Positions 6,682-16,287 are shown, counted from the stretch's first letter. The stretch: 46,199 nucleotides of DNA from Ardenticatenaceae bacterium (GCA_020634315.1 JACKBV010000033.1:1-46199), one strand, 5' to 3'. Made by a program: numbers and translations. The notes: generated by a model from the sequence alone, not told the origin.

Positions 6682-8388
6682 CTAGCAGCTCTTGTTAGCG
6701 AAGCGGCATTCCTCTTCGTAGTTTGAATCAGCATGGATGAATGTTTTCCAATCCTGTGTGTCAATGCGCAAGACATCGGGATTTCCTGGTTCGGTCACAT
6801 TAAAGACCAATTGCAAGCTCTTCAATCCGGGCTGAATCTCTTCGATAATCAACTCCACATAAGGATCAGGCATGACATCTTCCTTGAATGCCAGATCATA
6901 CCGCTTGCTGCCATCATCCAATGTCACAACGCGGCACTCTCTCCACTCATCTTCAGGAATGGTGACAATTCGCGGCGCACCCATTGTGCAGCTATTAGCC
7001 AACACAGCTTCTTTCAATTCAGCTAAGGCTTCTGTCATATGTGGATTGCCAGAAATTTCCTGTCCGGGCAAGAATTTGCCGACAAGCATTTCATCATAAG
7101 GCACAGCTTTCATCAAGCTGGGGCCTTGTTCAGGCAAGAACTCAATACTCACCTCACGGTCAGGCGAACTGGCAACAGCATATTCCGGCGTTCCCATCCA
7201 GTTTGAAACCAGCATAAAAGCCATAAAGAGAAATGCCACACTGAGGCCAACGCGGCGATCCACATAACGGCGACTTTTACCTACTTCAAAATATGGCATG
7301 ACGATAAAGGCCACGAGCAGCGCCGGGATAAACCCTACTACCAACGTTTTATCGGCCAATTTCAGCCAGCCCTGCGACCAGGAAAGGTACCATGGGGCAA
7401 CCACATGCAGCGGCGTTACCACGGGATCAGCATGTGTTTCCAATGGGGCATCCCACAGCCATAATGAACCAGCCACCAGGAACAGCACCATCAAAGCCGA
7501 CCACATCAATTCACTGGTTAAAATATCAGGGATGAAATAGGTACGTTCATTCTTGGGCACACGTTTCGCCGTATCTTCACCAATCTCTTCACGTCCGGGC
7601 GGCAAAGAGAGGCCATGCAGCACAACTTTGTAATAATGAACAAAGAAGAAAATGCCCAACATCAACGGCATCAACAGCACATGCAGCAGATACCAACGCA
7701 GCAAACCACCCGCACCAAGTGATGGTGCGCCTTGTAAAATCAGGAGGATATTCTGATTGATGATTGCTGGTGCGGGTGCTGCTTCAGCACCACTGATGAA
7801 AACAGTCAAAGCCCAATAAGCCAACTGATCCCATGGCAGCAAATAACCACTGAAACTGAGCATCAAGGTCAATACCAACAAAATCATACCGGTTGCCCAG
7901 GTAAACTGACGCGGTTTTTTATAGCTGCCGGTTATAAATGTACGCAACATATGCATGGCCACAACCATGACCATGACCTCCGCACCCAAGCGGTGCATGT
8001 TGCGAATAAGCTGCCCCAACGGCACGTTGCTGAGAATGTTCCACATATTGGAATAAGCAACCAGCGGGCTGGGGGTATAGAAAATCATCAAAATAATGCC
8101 GGTGATCGTTTCCCACACGAACATAAAGGTTGACAACCAGCCCATGCGGAATGTTGGGTAGATGTGTGTCACTTCCGTATGGTAAAAGCTGGGTCGAATG
8201 TGCAGCCAAAAACTATCGGCGTGGGGGCGAAGGCGTGGATTGGGACGGCGTGGTTCATCACCCCGCAAGGCAGAGCGTATGTCGCTGATGTTCATCCCGG
8301 CTGTTATGCGCTCTACGGCTTCGTCGGCCTTGGCAATGGCAGCCTGCTTTAACCCCATTTCTTTGACTTGATCAACAAAGGTGGCCAT
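6682..8388 (-). CDS. Cytochrome b subunit, fused b6/subunit IV type with long C-terminal tail
   Basis: 568 residues, longer than mitochondrial-type cyt b (about 380-430). The N-terminal four-helix part has haem ligands His132/His146 (14 apart) and His236/His251 (15 apart); the 14/15 spacing resembles b6f-type rather than bc1 (14/14). GYLLPWDQ follows the first pair. The subunit-IV-like part has three helices (about 290-312, 345-365, 377-397). The Qo motif, normally PEWY, reads APWY at 331-334. After the last helix comes a soluble tail of about 165 residues containing Cys residues and no motif I recognise. An N-terminal extension of about 60 residues precedes the first conserved segment. It oxidises quinol, probably menaquinol, together with the Rieske and cytochrome c subunits encoded on either side. 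Confidence 0.9.
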   Translation of the reverse strand: MATFVDQVKEMGLKQAAIAKADEAVERITAGMNISDIRSALRGDEPRRPNPRLRPHADSFWLHIRPSFYHTEVTHIYPTFRMGWLSTFMFVWETITGIILMIFYTPSPLVAYSNMWNILSNVPLGQLIRNMHRLGAEVMVMVVAMHMLRTFITGSYKKPRQFTWATGMILLVLTLMLSFSGYLLPWDQLAYWALTVFISGAEAAPAPAIINQNILLILQGAPSLGAGGLLRWYLLHVLLMPLMLGIFFFVHYYKVVLHGLSLPPGREEIGEDTAKRVPKNERTYFIPDILTSELMWSALMVLFLVAGSLWLWDAPLETHADPVVTPLHVVAPWYLSWSQGWLKLADKTLVVGFIPALLVAFIVMPYFEVGKSRRYVDRRVGLSVAFLFMAFMLVSNWMGTPEYAVASSPDREVSIEFLPEQGPSLMKAVPYDEMLVGKFLPGQEISGNPHMTEALAELKEAVLANSCTMGAPRIVTIPEDEWRECRVVTLDDGSKRYDLAFKEDVMPDPYVELIIEEIQPGLKSLQLVFNVTEPGNPDVLRIDTQDWKTFIHADSNYEEECRFANKSC

Positions 8389-8436
8389 ACTTTTCTCAAC
8401 TCCTTATCTGATGCTTCCCCTGCAATGCAACTTTGT

Positions 8437-9090
8437 TTATTTTGGCACGTTGGGTAAAAGTTCTTGTTTCGGCCCCACTTTGCGGGCGCCAGTATTAACA
8501 CTCAAGTACGCTGTGCCCTCTGGCAATTCGAGTGGCGCATAGAAATCAGTCCCGTTCACCTCGATTGCCGGAGAAATACCGTTGTTGGTAATGGGGTTCT
8601 TATCAGCATCCAACGCTTCAATTTCAAAGCGATCTAACGTGCGTGGTGCAGGATCCTCGATGCGACGGCCGTCCAGGCGATATTTGGAACCATGGCAAGG
8701 ACACTCAAAACGATTGTTTGTCGGTGTCCAGGAATAAATACAGCCCAAATGTGTACAAACTTTGTAAATGGCTGCCACCCCTTTAATGGGGCCTTCGTCG
8801 GAGACCTTTTCCATCAGCGCATTGGGCTGATCGGTGTCAAGATTGACAAGCCAGAAACGGCCGTCTGGAACGTTTATCGGTTCACTGTTTACCGCCGGCA
8901 CATTGTCGACCGAAACGACAAACTTCCCGCCGAATTCGCCTTCACGAAAACGGGGGATAAGGAACCATACTAACAGGCCAGCAGATTGGGCAGTCAGTAA
9001 AGCAATAGACGCGCCCCATATGTAATACAAGAATTCGCGCCTCGTCATGCCACTGCTCCCAACACTGACACTCGCCGCTGCATTTGCCAT
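8437..9090 (-). CDS. Rieske [2Fe-2S] protein of the quinol:cytochrome c oxidoreductase
   Basis: 217 residues. A twin-arginine motif TRREFL at 16-21 precedes a single transmembrane helix (about 27-47), suggesting Tat export as an uncleaved anchor. The cluster-binding boxes are CTHLGC (112-117) and CPCHGS (130-135), supplying two Cys and two His and the disulphide pair. It transfers electrons from quinol at the Qo site of cyt b to the di-haem cytochrome c. It is the first gene of the operon, with an AGGAGAG ribosome site before ATG 9090 and a strong promoter about 130 bases upstream. The gap to cyt b is 48 bases. Confidence 0.93.
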   Translation of the reverse strand: MANAAASVSVGSSGMTRREFLYYIWGASIALLTAQSAGLLVWFLIPRFREGEFGGKFVVSVDNVPAVNSEPINVPDGRFWLVNLDTDQPNALMEKVSDEGPIKGVAAIYKVCTHLGCIYSWTPTNNRFECPCHGSKYRLDGRRIEDPAPRTLDRFEIEALDADKNPITNNGISPAIEVNGTDFYAPLELPEGTAYLSVNTGARKVGPKQELLPNVPK

Positions 9091-9162
9091 AACGCTTCTC
9101 TCCTATCGATTGATACATTGATGAGTTGTAATAAACTTTTGCCTGGGAAACGGTTGCCAGAC

Positions 9163-9194
9163 TACGAAAAGCACACCATCAGCATGTTTTCGTA
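9163..9194 (-). promoter_or_regulatory. Leader hairpin upstream of the Rieske gene
   Basis: Arms TACGAAAA (9163-9170) and TTTTCGTA (9187-9194) pair exactly across a 16-base loop. It lies in the 5' untranslated region between the promoter (9218-9245) and the start codon at 9090. It could stabilise the mRNA or be a protein-binding palindrome; nothing further is visible. Confidence 0.4.
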
Positions 9195-9217
9195 AGTTCT
9201 TTTTATCACAAAAATAA

Positions 9218-9245
9218 ATTATAGCAAAGGAAGATGGGATGACAA
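9218..9245 (-). promoter_or_regulatory. Strong sigma70-type promoter of the bc-complex operon
   Basis: On the minus strand: -35 TTGTCA (9240-9245), 16-base spacer, -10 TATAAT (9218-9223, perfect consensus). Transcription would begin near 9211, giving a leader of roughly 120 bases. The tRNA-Val gene ends ten bases upstream of the -35. Confidence 0.75.
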
Positions 9246-9254
9246 AATTGGGGA

Positions 9255-9328
<74 letters not shown>

Positions 9329-9410
9329 ACATCAGGCGAAATTATAGCGATCTGTAGAAAATGTGCCAAACGGAATTCAGAATCAGTCGGCACACGGCCA
9401 ATTTACAGGA

Positions 9411-9965
9411 TTAGATACGCGGTAACACAATGGTTTGCTGTCCCTGATATTTTCCCTTCCGGTCAGCATAAGATGTTTCACAAATCTCATCTGATTGGAA
9501 AAACAACACCTGGGCAATACCTTCGTTGGCATAAACTCGCGCCGGTAACGGTGTGGTATTAGAAATTTCCAGGGTGACATACCCTTCCCATTCTGGTTCA
9601 AATGGCGTGACGTTCACAATTAACCCACAGCGAGCATACGTAGATTTACCCAAACAAACGGTGATGACATCGCGCGGAATGCGAAAATACTCAACCGTTT
9701 GCGCCAAAACAAAGGAGTTTGGGGGAATGACACAAACATCTCCCTTGAAATCGATAAATGATTGGGGATTGAAATGCTTGGGATCAACTACGGCCGAATG
9801 GACATTGGTAAAAATCTTGAACTCGTCTGTAACACGAATGTCATAGCCATAAGAGGATAATCCATAGGAAATAACACCTTCACGAATCTGACCATCTACA
9901 AATGGCTCAATCATGCCTTGTTCCTGGGCCATACGGCGAATCCAGGTATCGTTTTTTACGCTCAT
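9411..9965 (-). CDS. dcd: dCTP deaminase
   Basis: 184 residues, the normal length. It deaminates dCTP to dUTP as a homotrimer in pyrimidine nucleotide synthesis. The signature runs GKSTYARCGL (about 107-116) and TPFEPEWEGYVTLEISNTT, which contains the catalytic Glu and substrate-binding residues; the N-terminal half has GLSSYGYDIRV and the C-terminus KYQGQQ. Whether it is monofunctional or also has dUTPase activity cannot be decided by eye. It lies downstream of the glycosyltransferase on the same strand with a gap of 108 bases, and an AT-rich stretch (TATATAA near 9994-10000) may be its own -10. Confidence 0.95.
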   Translation of the reverse strand: MSVKNDTWIRRMAQEQGMIEPFVDGQIREGVISYGLSSYGYDIRVTDEFKIFTNVHSAVVDPKHFNPQSFIDFKGDVCVIPPNSFVLAQTVEYFRIPRDVITVCLGKSTYARCGLIVNVTPFEPEWEGYVTLEISNTTPLPARVYANEGIAQVLFFQSDEICETSYADRKGKYQGQQTIVLPRI

Positions 9966-10073
9966 TAGTGATTTGCCTCACGTGTCATTGTTTATATAAA
10001 AACCGGAGGGCATTTTAGCATGAGCAGGGGCAGGCGCAAGCCGACTGGCGCTTTTTTACGGGAAGATAACGGG

Positions 10074-11219
10074 TTATCGCTTACGAAAAACGCGATCATA
10101 GACGAGGGCTGTTTCTGTCGCAGTTGTTTGCCAGGAGAATTTTGCTGCTTGCTGTGGGCCTTTGTGGCGTAAATCGGCCGCCAGGTTTTCTTGGATGATG
10201 GCGGCAATAATCGCCCCAGCCATATCGCGTGCATCGTCTGGGGCAACGGCAAAAGCGGCATCGCCGACAACTTCCGGGAGAGAACTGGTGTCGGTGGTAA
10301 CAACCGGCGTACCACAGGCCATCGCTTCCAGGGGAGGAAAACCAAACCCTTCGTACCGGCTGGGAAAGACAAAGGCTTCTGCGTTGCGATACAGCACAGG
10401 TTTGTCTTCTTCATCGACAAAGCCGAGCCAGCGCACGTATTTTTCTAGCTTCAATTTTTGGATGTATGCATCATAATCTGGGTAAACAGGAGAAGAGCCA
10501 GACGGTTTACGTCCGGCGAGGAGAAGGGGGTATTCTTCGCCTAATGCTTGAGCGACATAGGTGTACGCACGCAGCAAGGTGGTGACGTTTTTATGCAGCT
10601 CGTAGCCACCGAGGTAGAGGATGTAAAAGTCGGGCAGGTCGTATTTGCGCAATACGGCCGTATCTACTAAATCATTTTGTCCCGGTTTGTATTGGGGGCC
10701 GGCTGCCAGGTAAACGGCCGTTACATCCCGTTCGGCAATGCCTAAATGATCAACAATGTCCATCTTGCTGGCAAATGAATCTGTGATGATGTGCGTTGCG
10801 CCACGCGCACTGGCGCTGACAAGCGCATTGTACAGCCGTGCTTTGACAGGGCGACGATATTCAGGGATGAGCAAAGTAATCAGGTCGTGTATCGTAACAA
10901 CCAGAGGGATGGGCGATTGTAAGGGGCCGCCCCAATAGGGCACATGGGCCACATCTGCGCCAACTTCGCCGCAGGCGCGAGGGAAATGAATTTGCTCAAA
11001 AAGGACTTTGCCGACATTGCCAGGACGCGTCGGAACCAAATGCACACGCACGCTAGGCGGTACGTCTTGTGGGCCATTGTCGCCTGGTTCTTGCGGGTAA
11101 ATGAGGGTGATATCCAGGTCAGAGATGTGGCGATTGAGGTGGTAGACCAGTTGACGGGTGTATTGTCCACTGCCGACAAAGGGTTTGTTCCAGAAGGTGG
11201 CGTTAAGGGCGATGTGCAT
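10074..11219 (-). CDS. Glycosyltransferase, GT4 family (GT-B fold)
   Basis: 381 residues. The N-terminal Rossmann half begins MHIALNATF and contains a Gly-Ser-Gly-Gln-Tyr loop (GSGQYTR) typical of retaining GT4 enzymes. The donor-binding half carries SRYEGFGFPPLEAMACGTPVV (about 297-317), the E-x7-E motif. No signal peptide; probably cytosolic or peripheral at the membrane. It would add a sugar from a nucleotide donor to a polysaccharide or lipid-linked acceptor; the specificity is unknown. It is flanked by an exporter operon upstream and dcd downstream, giving no pathway hint. The stop overlaps a small palindrome (10065-10078). ACGGCCGT copies at 10654 and 10714. Confidence 0.88.
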   Translation of the reverse strand: MHIALNATFWNKPFVGSGQYTRQLVYHLNRHISDLDITLIYPQEPGDNGPQDVPPSVRVHLVPTRPGNVGKVLFEQIHFPRACGEVGADVAHVPYWGGPLQSPIPLVVTIHDLITLLIPEYRRPVKARLYNALVSASARGATHIITDSFASKMDIVDHLGIAERDVTAVYLAAGPQYKPGQNDLVDTAVLRKYDLPDFYILYLGGYELHKNVTTLLRAYTYVAQALGEEYPLLLAGRKPSGSSPVYPDYDAYIQKLKLEKYVRWLGFVDEEDKPVLYRNAEAFVFPSRYEGFGFPPLEAMACGTPVVTTDTSSLPEVVGDAAFAVAPDDARDMAGAIIAAIIQENLAADLRHKGPQQAAKFSWQTTATETALVYDRVFRKR

Positions 11220-11312
11220 AGAGGTTTTCCGTAATTTGTGTGCCGTAAATTAACGTCAAGTGCGTTTCTTTAAAGTGGGATTATACGATTGCACTCTTGA
11301 AGCCGCGAATTT

Positions 11313-12557
11313 CTATTCAAACCGCAGCGCCTCAATTGGGTTCAAACGGGCAGCCCGCGACGCCGGATAAATCCCAAAAAAGAGACCCACCGCCACCGAA
11401 AAACCAACTGCTAACGAGATAGAATCCCAGGTGACAGATGTATCCAGCTCCGGTACGGCCAAACGAACGGCCGTTGCCCCCACCACCCCCAACACAATCC
11501 CCAACGCGCCGCCCAACATCGCCAAAATGATGGCCTCCGTCAAAAATTGACCAAGAATATCACGCCGCTTCGCGCCCACCGCCTTGCGCAGCCCAATCTC
11601 CCGCGTGCGCTCCGTCACCGACACCAGCATAATATTCATAATGCCAATGCCCCCCACCAACAGCGAGATACTGGCAATTGCCCCCAGGAACAACGTCAAC
11701 ACTCCCGTCACTTCGCTAAACGAGTCAAGGAAATCCTCTTGCGTCAAGATGAGGAAATCATCTTCATCACGAAAGGTAATATCGTGCAGTTGGCGCATCG
11801 CAGTCGCCGCGTCAATCACAACATCTTGCACCGCGCCATTGTCAATCGTTTGCAGCAAGATCATGTTTACCTGCAATTCCCCGTTGCGCGGACTGCGTAA
11901 ATTATAGAGACGCTCTTGTGCCGTCGTCAGCGGCACAATGGCAATGTCATCCGCACTGCCAAATGCGCCGCCGCCTTTCGCCTCTAAGATGCCCACCACG
12001 CGAAATGTCAGTCCACGTATTTTGACCTCGTTATCCAGGGCATCGACATCTTCCGGGAAAAGGCCATCGACGACATCCTGACCCAAAACGACGACACGCG
12101 AACGTGCATTGTAATCGGTGTCGGTGATAAAACGGCCGCGTGCAGCGCGATAATTGCGCACCTCACCATACTCTGGCGTCGAAGCGGCAACATTCGTGCG
12201 ATACACATTCCCCTGATATTGCAGTTCATCATTGCGCAGTACCAGTGGCGCCATAGCCGCCACATTGGGAAGCAGGGCATTATCCTTCAATCGCTCCGCG
12301 TCACGAATGGTTAATGACGAACCGCTAGAGCCGGGCGGGCCAAATTCTTGCTCTTCAGAAACGGGCAAAATGAAAACGAGGTTCGTGCCCAATCCGACAA
12401 ATTGATCTGCCACATAGCGTGTCACGCCATCGCCAATAGAAAGCAGCGTAATCACCGCCGCCACGCCGATTAAAATGCCAAGCATGGTCAGCGCCGCACG
12501 CAACTTATTAGCGGCCAAAGAAAGGAAAGCGAGACGCAGATTTTCTCGTAAATTCAT
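11313..12557 (-). CDS. MacB-like ABC transporter permease, second copy
   Basis: 414 residues. One N-terminal transmembrane helix (about 21-43), a periplasmic MacB-type domain of about 230 residues, then three helices in an FtsX-like core. The cytoplasmic coupling signature RTREIGLRKAVGAKRRDI lies near 330, immediately after the GGIGIMNIMLVSVTE helix. The domain order matches MacB-type mechanotransmission permeases lacking a fused ATPase. It is last in a four-gene operon (adaptor, ATPase, permease, permease), 19 bases after its paralogue. The two permeases are the same length and clearly homologous, so the transporter is probably a heterodimer. It ends in NPIEALRFE. The substrate is unknown. 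Confidence 0.9.
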   Translation of the reverse strand: MNLRENLRLAFLSLAANKLRAALTMLGILIGVAAVITLLSIGDGVTRYVADQFVGLGTNLVFILPVSEEQEFGPPGSSGSSLTIRDAERLKDNALLPNVAAMAPLVLRNDELQYQGNVYRTNVAASTPEYGEVRNYRAARGRFITDTDYNARSRVVVLGQDVVDGLFPEDVDALDNEVKIRGLTFRVVGILEAKGGGAFGSADDIAIVPLTTAQERLYNLRSPRNGELQVNMILLQTIDNGAVQDVVIDAATAMRQLHDITFRDEDDFLILTQEDFLDSFSEVTGVLTLFLGAIASISLLVGGIGIMNIMLVSVTERTREIGLRKAVGAKRRDILGQFLTEAIILAMLGGALGIVLGVVGATAVRLAVPELDTSVTWDSISLAVGFSVAVGLFFGIYPASRAARLNPIEALRFE

Positions 12558-12576
12558 AACAATTGACGATTAACTT

Positions 12577-13821
12577 TCACTCATAGCGCAGCGCATCTAT
12601 CGGATTAAGCTGCGCTGCCCGCGCCGCCGGATAAACGCCAAAAGAAAGACCCACAACGGCCGAAACAGCAATCGCTCCAATAACGGCCGTCCAATCTACC
12701 ACCGGCTGCAAACTGTCCGACAAATTGGAAATGATGAGTGTGCCGACCATGCCAATTAACAAGCCAATCACGCCCCCCATAAGCGCCAACACCATCGCTT
12801 CCACCAGGAACTGCCATAAAATATCGCGCCGCTTTGCCCCAACCGCCTTGCGCAGGCCAATTTCACGCGTCCGCTCCGTCACCGACACGAGCATAATGTT
12901 CATGATGCCAATGCCCCCCACCAACAACGAAATCCCGGCGATAACGCCGAGAAAAATTGTCAACACACTCGTCACCTGAGAAAAAGCGCTGACCAACTCG
13001 TCCTGGCTGAGAACGGTAAAATCATCCTCTTCATCAAAGTCAATGTTGTGCTGCTCGCGCAGCGCCAGTTCAATCTGACCGATAGCCGCGTCCTGACGAT
13101 CCTCATCCAACAATTGTGCGTAAATAAAATCCACGCGCAGTTTGCCATCGGGGCGGCGTGCCGGAAACAATCGGCTCTGGGCGGTGGAAATGGGCACGAG
13201 AATCAAATTATCCTGGTCATTAAAGCCGGAGCCGCCTTTTTCTTCGAGCAAGCCAATCACGCGAAAATTGACGCTATTGATACGCAGTGTGGCTCCTAGC
13301 GGCGGTTCGCCATCAGGGAACAGCTCTTCATACACGGTTTGGCCGATGACGGCGACACGCGCCCCGCTGGCGACATCTTGTTCGTTGAAAAAGTTGCCGG
13401 TCACGGGGTAAAAGCTGCGCACATCGGAATAATCGACGCTGGTTCCGGTAATTGTCGTGCGCATTTCATGGCGACCGCGTGTGACCAGGGCGGAACGGCC
13501 GTATTCCGGCACCACCTTCTCCACCTCCGGCACCAACAACGGGTCAGACAACGCCACCACATCATTCATCGTCAACCCGGCGCCGCCAGCGCGGCGCGGC
13601 CCTTGTTGGTCTGGGCTGATTTGCCCCGGCAAAATGAACAACAAATTATTGCCCAACCCCTGGAATTCGGCCGTGACCACCCCCTCCACACTGCGCCCCA
13701 CCGACACCAACGTAATCACCGCCGCCACACCAATGATGATACCCAACATAGTCAGCAGCGACCGCAGTTTGTTGATGACCAGCCCATTCAGGGCAATGCG
13801 AAAATTCTCCCAAAAATTCAC
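12577..13821 (-). CDS. MacB-like ABC transporter permease, first copy
   Basis: 414 residues, with the same layout as its downstream paralogue: N-terminal helix (about 17-40), MacB-type extracytoplasmic domain, then three helices. The motif GGIGIMNIMLVSVTERTREIGLRKAVGAKRRDI is nearly identical to that of the next protein, showing a recent-looking duplication in the core, while the extracytoplasmic domains have diverged. It ends NPIDALRYE. It is probably paired with the next permease and driven by the upstream ATPase. ACGGCCGT copies at 12683 and 13495. Confidence 0.9.
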   Translation of the reverse strand: MNFWENFRIALNGLVINKLRSLLTMLGIIIGVAAVITLVSVGRSVEGVVTAEFQGLGNNLLFILPGQISPDQQGPRRAGGAGLTMNDVVALSDPLLVPEVEKVVPEYGRSALVTRGRHEMRTTITGTSVDYSDVRSFYPVTGNFFNEQDVASGARVAVIGQTVYEELFPDGEPPLGATLRINSVNFRVIGLLEEKGGSGFNDQDNLILVPISTAQSRLFPARRPDGKLRVDFIYAQLLDEDRQDAAIGQIELALREQHNIDFDEEDDFTVLSQDELVSAFSQVTSVLTIFLGVIAGISLLVGGIGIMNIMLVSVTERTREIGLRKAVGAKRRDILWQFLVEAMVLALMGGVIGLLIGMVGTLIISNLSDSLQPVVDWTAVIGAIAVSAVVGLSFGVYPAARAAQLNPIDALRYE

Positions 13822-13865
13822 AGTTCCGTTATCCGTTGTGTGTTATCCGTAAGTAGCTTACGGCA

Positions 13866-14621
13866 CTAATGCAGCGCCATATCCGACGGCCGTTCCGACT
13901 TCCCCGCAATTAACTGCGTCAGGATCGTTTCATCGCTCAACACCTTGCCATCCGCCAGCGTCACCACCCGCTTCGTGTGCCGCGCAATCCACGGATCATG
14001 CGTCACAAACACAATCGTGATCCCCTGCTCCTGATTCAGGTGTTGAAAAATTTGCATCACTTCCGTACCCGACTTACTGTCCAGATTGCCAGTCGGTTCA
14101 TCCGCCAAAATAATCGCCGGTTCATTGACCAATGCCCGCGCAATCGCCACGCGCTGCTGCTGTCCGCCCGACAATTCGCTCGGCTTGTGCCCCACGCGGT
14201 CACCCAGGCCAACCAGTTCCAACGCCTTACGCGCACGCTCCTTGCGCTGCCCCTTCCCGGCATAAATCAACGGCAGTTCCACCTGTTGCAGAGCTGGCGT
14301 GCGCGAAAGCAGGTTAAAATTTTGGAACACAAACCCGATTTTACTGTTGCGAATATCCGCCAGGGCATCATCACTTAACTGGCTCACGTCCGTGCCATCC
14401 AGCCAATAAGCGCCGCTGGTTGGCTGATCCAGCGCCCCTAACATGTTCATCATCGTGGATTTTCCCGATCCGGAAGGCCCCATTATTGCCACAAAGTCAC
14501 CTGGGTAAACTTCTAACGAGACGCCCTTTAAGGCGTGAACCTGATGTTCACCCATCTGGTACACTTTGGTCATGTTTTCGATTTTGATGACCGGGGAACG
14601 GCCGTTTCCCATTTCACGCAT
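13866..14621 (-). CDS. ABC transporter ATP-binding protein, MacB/LolD type
   Basis: About 251 residues from ATG 14621, which has a GAGGTGG ribosome site; a GTG at 14639 and an ATG at 14612 are alternatives. Walker A is GPSGSGKST, the signature is LSGGQQQR, Walker B is IILADEPTGNLD with the LolD/MacB-type TGNLDS extension, and the H-loop is FVTHDPW. The Gly-Asn-Leu-Asp extension and the neighbouring FtsX-like permeases place it in the mechanotransmission class. It powers export or envelope work with the adaptor and two permeases. AACGGCCGTT at 14597 encodes part of the variable N-terminus (Asn-Gly-Arg). Confidence 0.93.
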   Translation of the reverse strand: MREMGNGRSPVIKIENMTKVYQMGEHQVHALKGVSLEVYPGDFVAIMGPSGSGKSTMMNMLGALDQPTSGAYWLDGTDVSQLSDDALADIRNSKIGFVFQNFNLLSRTPALQQVELPLIYAGKGQRKERARKALELVGLGDRVGHKPSELSGGQQQRVAIARALVNEPAIILADEPTGNLDSKSGTEVMQIFQHLNQEQGITIVFVTHDPWIARHTKRVVTLADGKVLSDETILTQLIAGKSERPSDMALH

Positions 14622-14652
14622 CGCCACAACCCACCTCACAACAACTCAAACA

Positions 14653-16209
14653 TCACTCGCCAAAACTAAAGAAACTAAACGCCTCGCGCTCATTCGTGAC
14701 GACAACCACATCGCCCTCCTGCAAGCCGCTAGTCACCTCACTCGACAATTCATTGCGCAACCCCGTTTCCACCGGCATTTCCACCACCGTGCCATCAGCC
14801 CGTGCCACCTGCACAAATGCTTCACCCGTATCCCGATTCAGGCGCACCGCCCAATTAGGCACCGTCAGCACATTGTCAATTTCCTGCACCACAATCGAGG
14901 CATTGGCACTCATCCCGGCACGCAAATTCACCCCATCCTCCGGCTCAATATTGATCGTCACCACATATGTCACCACGCCGCCCGTACTCGCCGACGTCGG
15001 CGCAATCTCCGTAATGGTGCCAGGCACAAGCACATCCGGCAGGGCATCCAGCGTAATATCCACATCTTGCCCCACCGCAATCTGGTCAATATCGATCTCA
15101 TCCACATTTACCGTAATGTGAAAAGCGCCTTCATTGACAATCGTAATCGCAGGCGCACCCGGCGCAGCCTGTTCGCCATTGTTGATCAGCACATTGGCAA
15201 CCGTTCCCGCAATGGGCGCAACAATTTGTGCCTGATCCAGGCGTAATTGCGCCAAAGCCAGGTTTGTTTCCGCACCGGCAATTTGCGCTTCTAAAATCGC
15301 TAATTCATCGGCCGCTGCTGGCTCCAGCAGCCGGGCATACGCCGCTTCGGCTCGTGCTACATTAGCCTCAGCCGCCGCCACATTTCCTTCAGCCGCCTGC
15401 ACATTGGCTTCGGCACTGGCAATGGCCGCATCGGCCGCTTGAATGTCGCTGCTGCGCGGCCCGGCACGCAAATCCGTCAGGTTAGCCTCCGCCGCCACGA
15501 CCGCCTCGTTGGCATTTGCCAACCCATAACGAGCCTGTTCCTCCGGGTCACCCAGGCCAGGGCAAATGTCTTCGCTGTTCCCGTCCGGCAAATCGACGGT
15601 AAAACATTCTGTCAGCCGGTCATACGTGATTTGCGCCGTTTTTTGCTGCGCTTCTGCCGCAGCTAATTGGGCTTCGGCGGCAGCGATTTGCCCGGCAGTC
15701 GGCCCCGCCAACAGCTGCGCCTTTTGCGCCTGTGCTTGCAAAACGGCCGCTTCCGCTCCCGCCAGATTTGCCTGTGCCACCAACAAATTGGCATTGGCCG
15801 CGTCAATATCCGCTTGCGCTGAGGCTAAGGTAGCCGCCGAGGGCGCACTATTTTGCCGCTGTTGGTATGTCAATTGTTGAATCAACAAGGCATCTTCCGC
15901 CTGCTGCACAGCCAAAGCCAGTTCCGCAGCATTCAAGCTTGCCAGCACATCGCCAACCGCCACAACCTGACCACGAACCACGTTCACCTGGCGAATGGTT
16001 CCCGCCATGCCAAAAGTCAATGTCACCAATGATTCTGGCTCAATGGCTCCTGTGGCATTCACCGTGGCCGTAATTCGCCCCCGTTCTACCGTCGCTTCAC
16101 GCAAAATTTCGATGGTCGTTTCCTGAGCAGCCTGACGCTGACGCAAAAACAGGAATCCGGCTACACCTAAGAGCGCTATTACCAAGACAATGATGATTGT
16201 TCGTCGCAT
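14653..16209 (-). CDS. MacA/HlyD-type periplasmic adaptor with extended coiled-coil hairpin
   Basis: 518 residues from ATG 16209, chosen because the signal-anchor (RRTIIIVLVIALLGVAGFLFL) starts there; an upstream in-frame start would add 41 unrelated residues. A biotinyl-lipoyl-like half domain (ERGRITATVNATGAIEP ... VVAVGDVLASL) is followed by an Ala-rich helical hairpin of about 240 residues with many AANANLLVAQANLAGAEA-like heptads, then the second lipoyl half (IVAPIAGTVANVLINNGEQ), a beta-barrel and a membrane-proximal domain. The hairpin is interrupted by an insert with two Cys (about 195-225, TECFTVDLP...EDICPG) that could form a disulphide. First gene of the exporter operon. Chloroflexota lack a classical outer membrane, so its partner is unclear. 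Confidence 0.88.
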   Translation of the reverse strand: MRRTIIIVLVIALLGVAGFLFLRQRQAAQETTIEILREATVERGRITATVNATGAIEPESLVTLTFGMAGTIRQVNVVRGQVVAVGDVLASLNAAELALAVQQAEDALLIQQLTYQQRQNSAPSAATLASAQADIDAANANLLVAQANLAGAEAAVLQAQAQKAQLLAGPTAGQIAAAEAQLAAAEAQQKTAQITYDRLTECFTVDLPDGNSEDICPGLGDPEEQARYGLANANEAVVAAEANLTDLRAGPRSSDIQAADAAIASAEANVQAAEGNVAAAEANVARAEAAYARLLEPAAADELAILEAQIAGAETNLALAQLRLDQAQIVAPIAGTVANVLINNGEQAAPGAPAITIVNEGAFHITVNVDEIDIDQIAVGQDVDITLDALPDVLVPGTITEIAPTSASTGGVVTYVVTINIEPEDGVNLRAGMSANASIVVQEIDNVLTVPNWAVRLNRDTGEAFVQVARADGTVVEMPVETGLRNELSSEVTSGLQEGDVVVVTNEREAFSFFSFGE

Positions 16210-16287
16210 GGTATATCCCAATTGTTTAATACAGTTCTTGCCAAATGGCTCACTAACAGATGAGTTTCTACACGGGTACTTCCCGTT

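Noticed and set aside
9163..9245. Rex operator at the bc-complex promoter
   Set aside because: A TTGTGA half site is present but the second half (CACAA) is missing at the required spacing.
10034..10060. Plus-strand terminator (GC-rich repeat then six T)
   Set aside because: The pairing is short and imperfect, and no plus-strand gene lies upstream of it.
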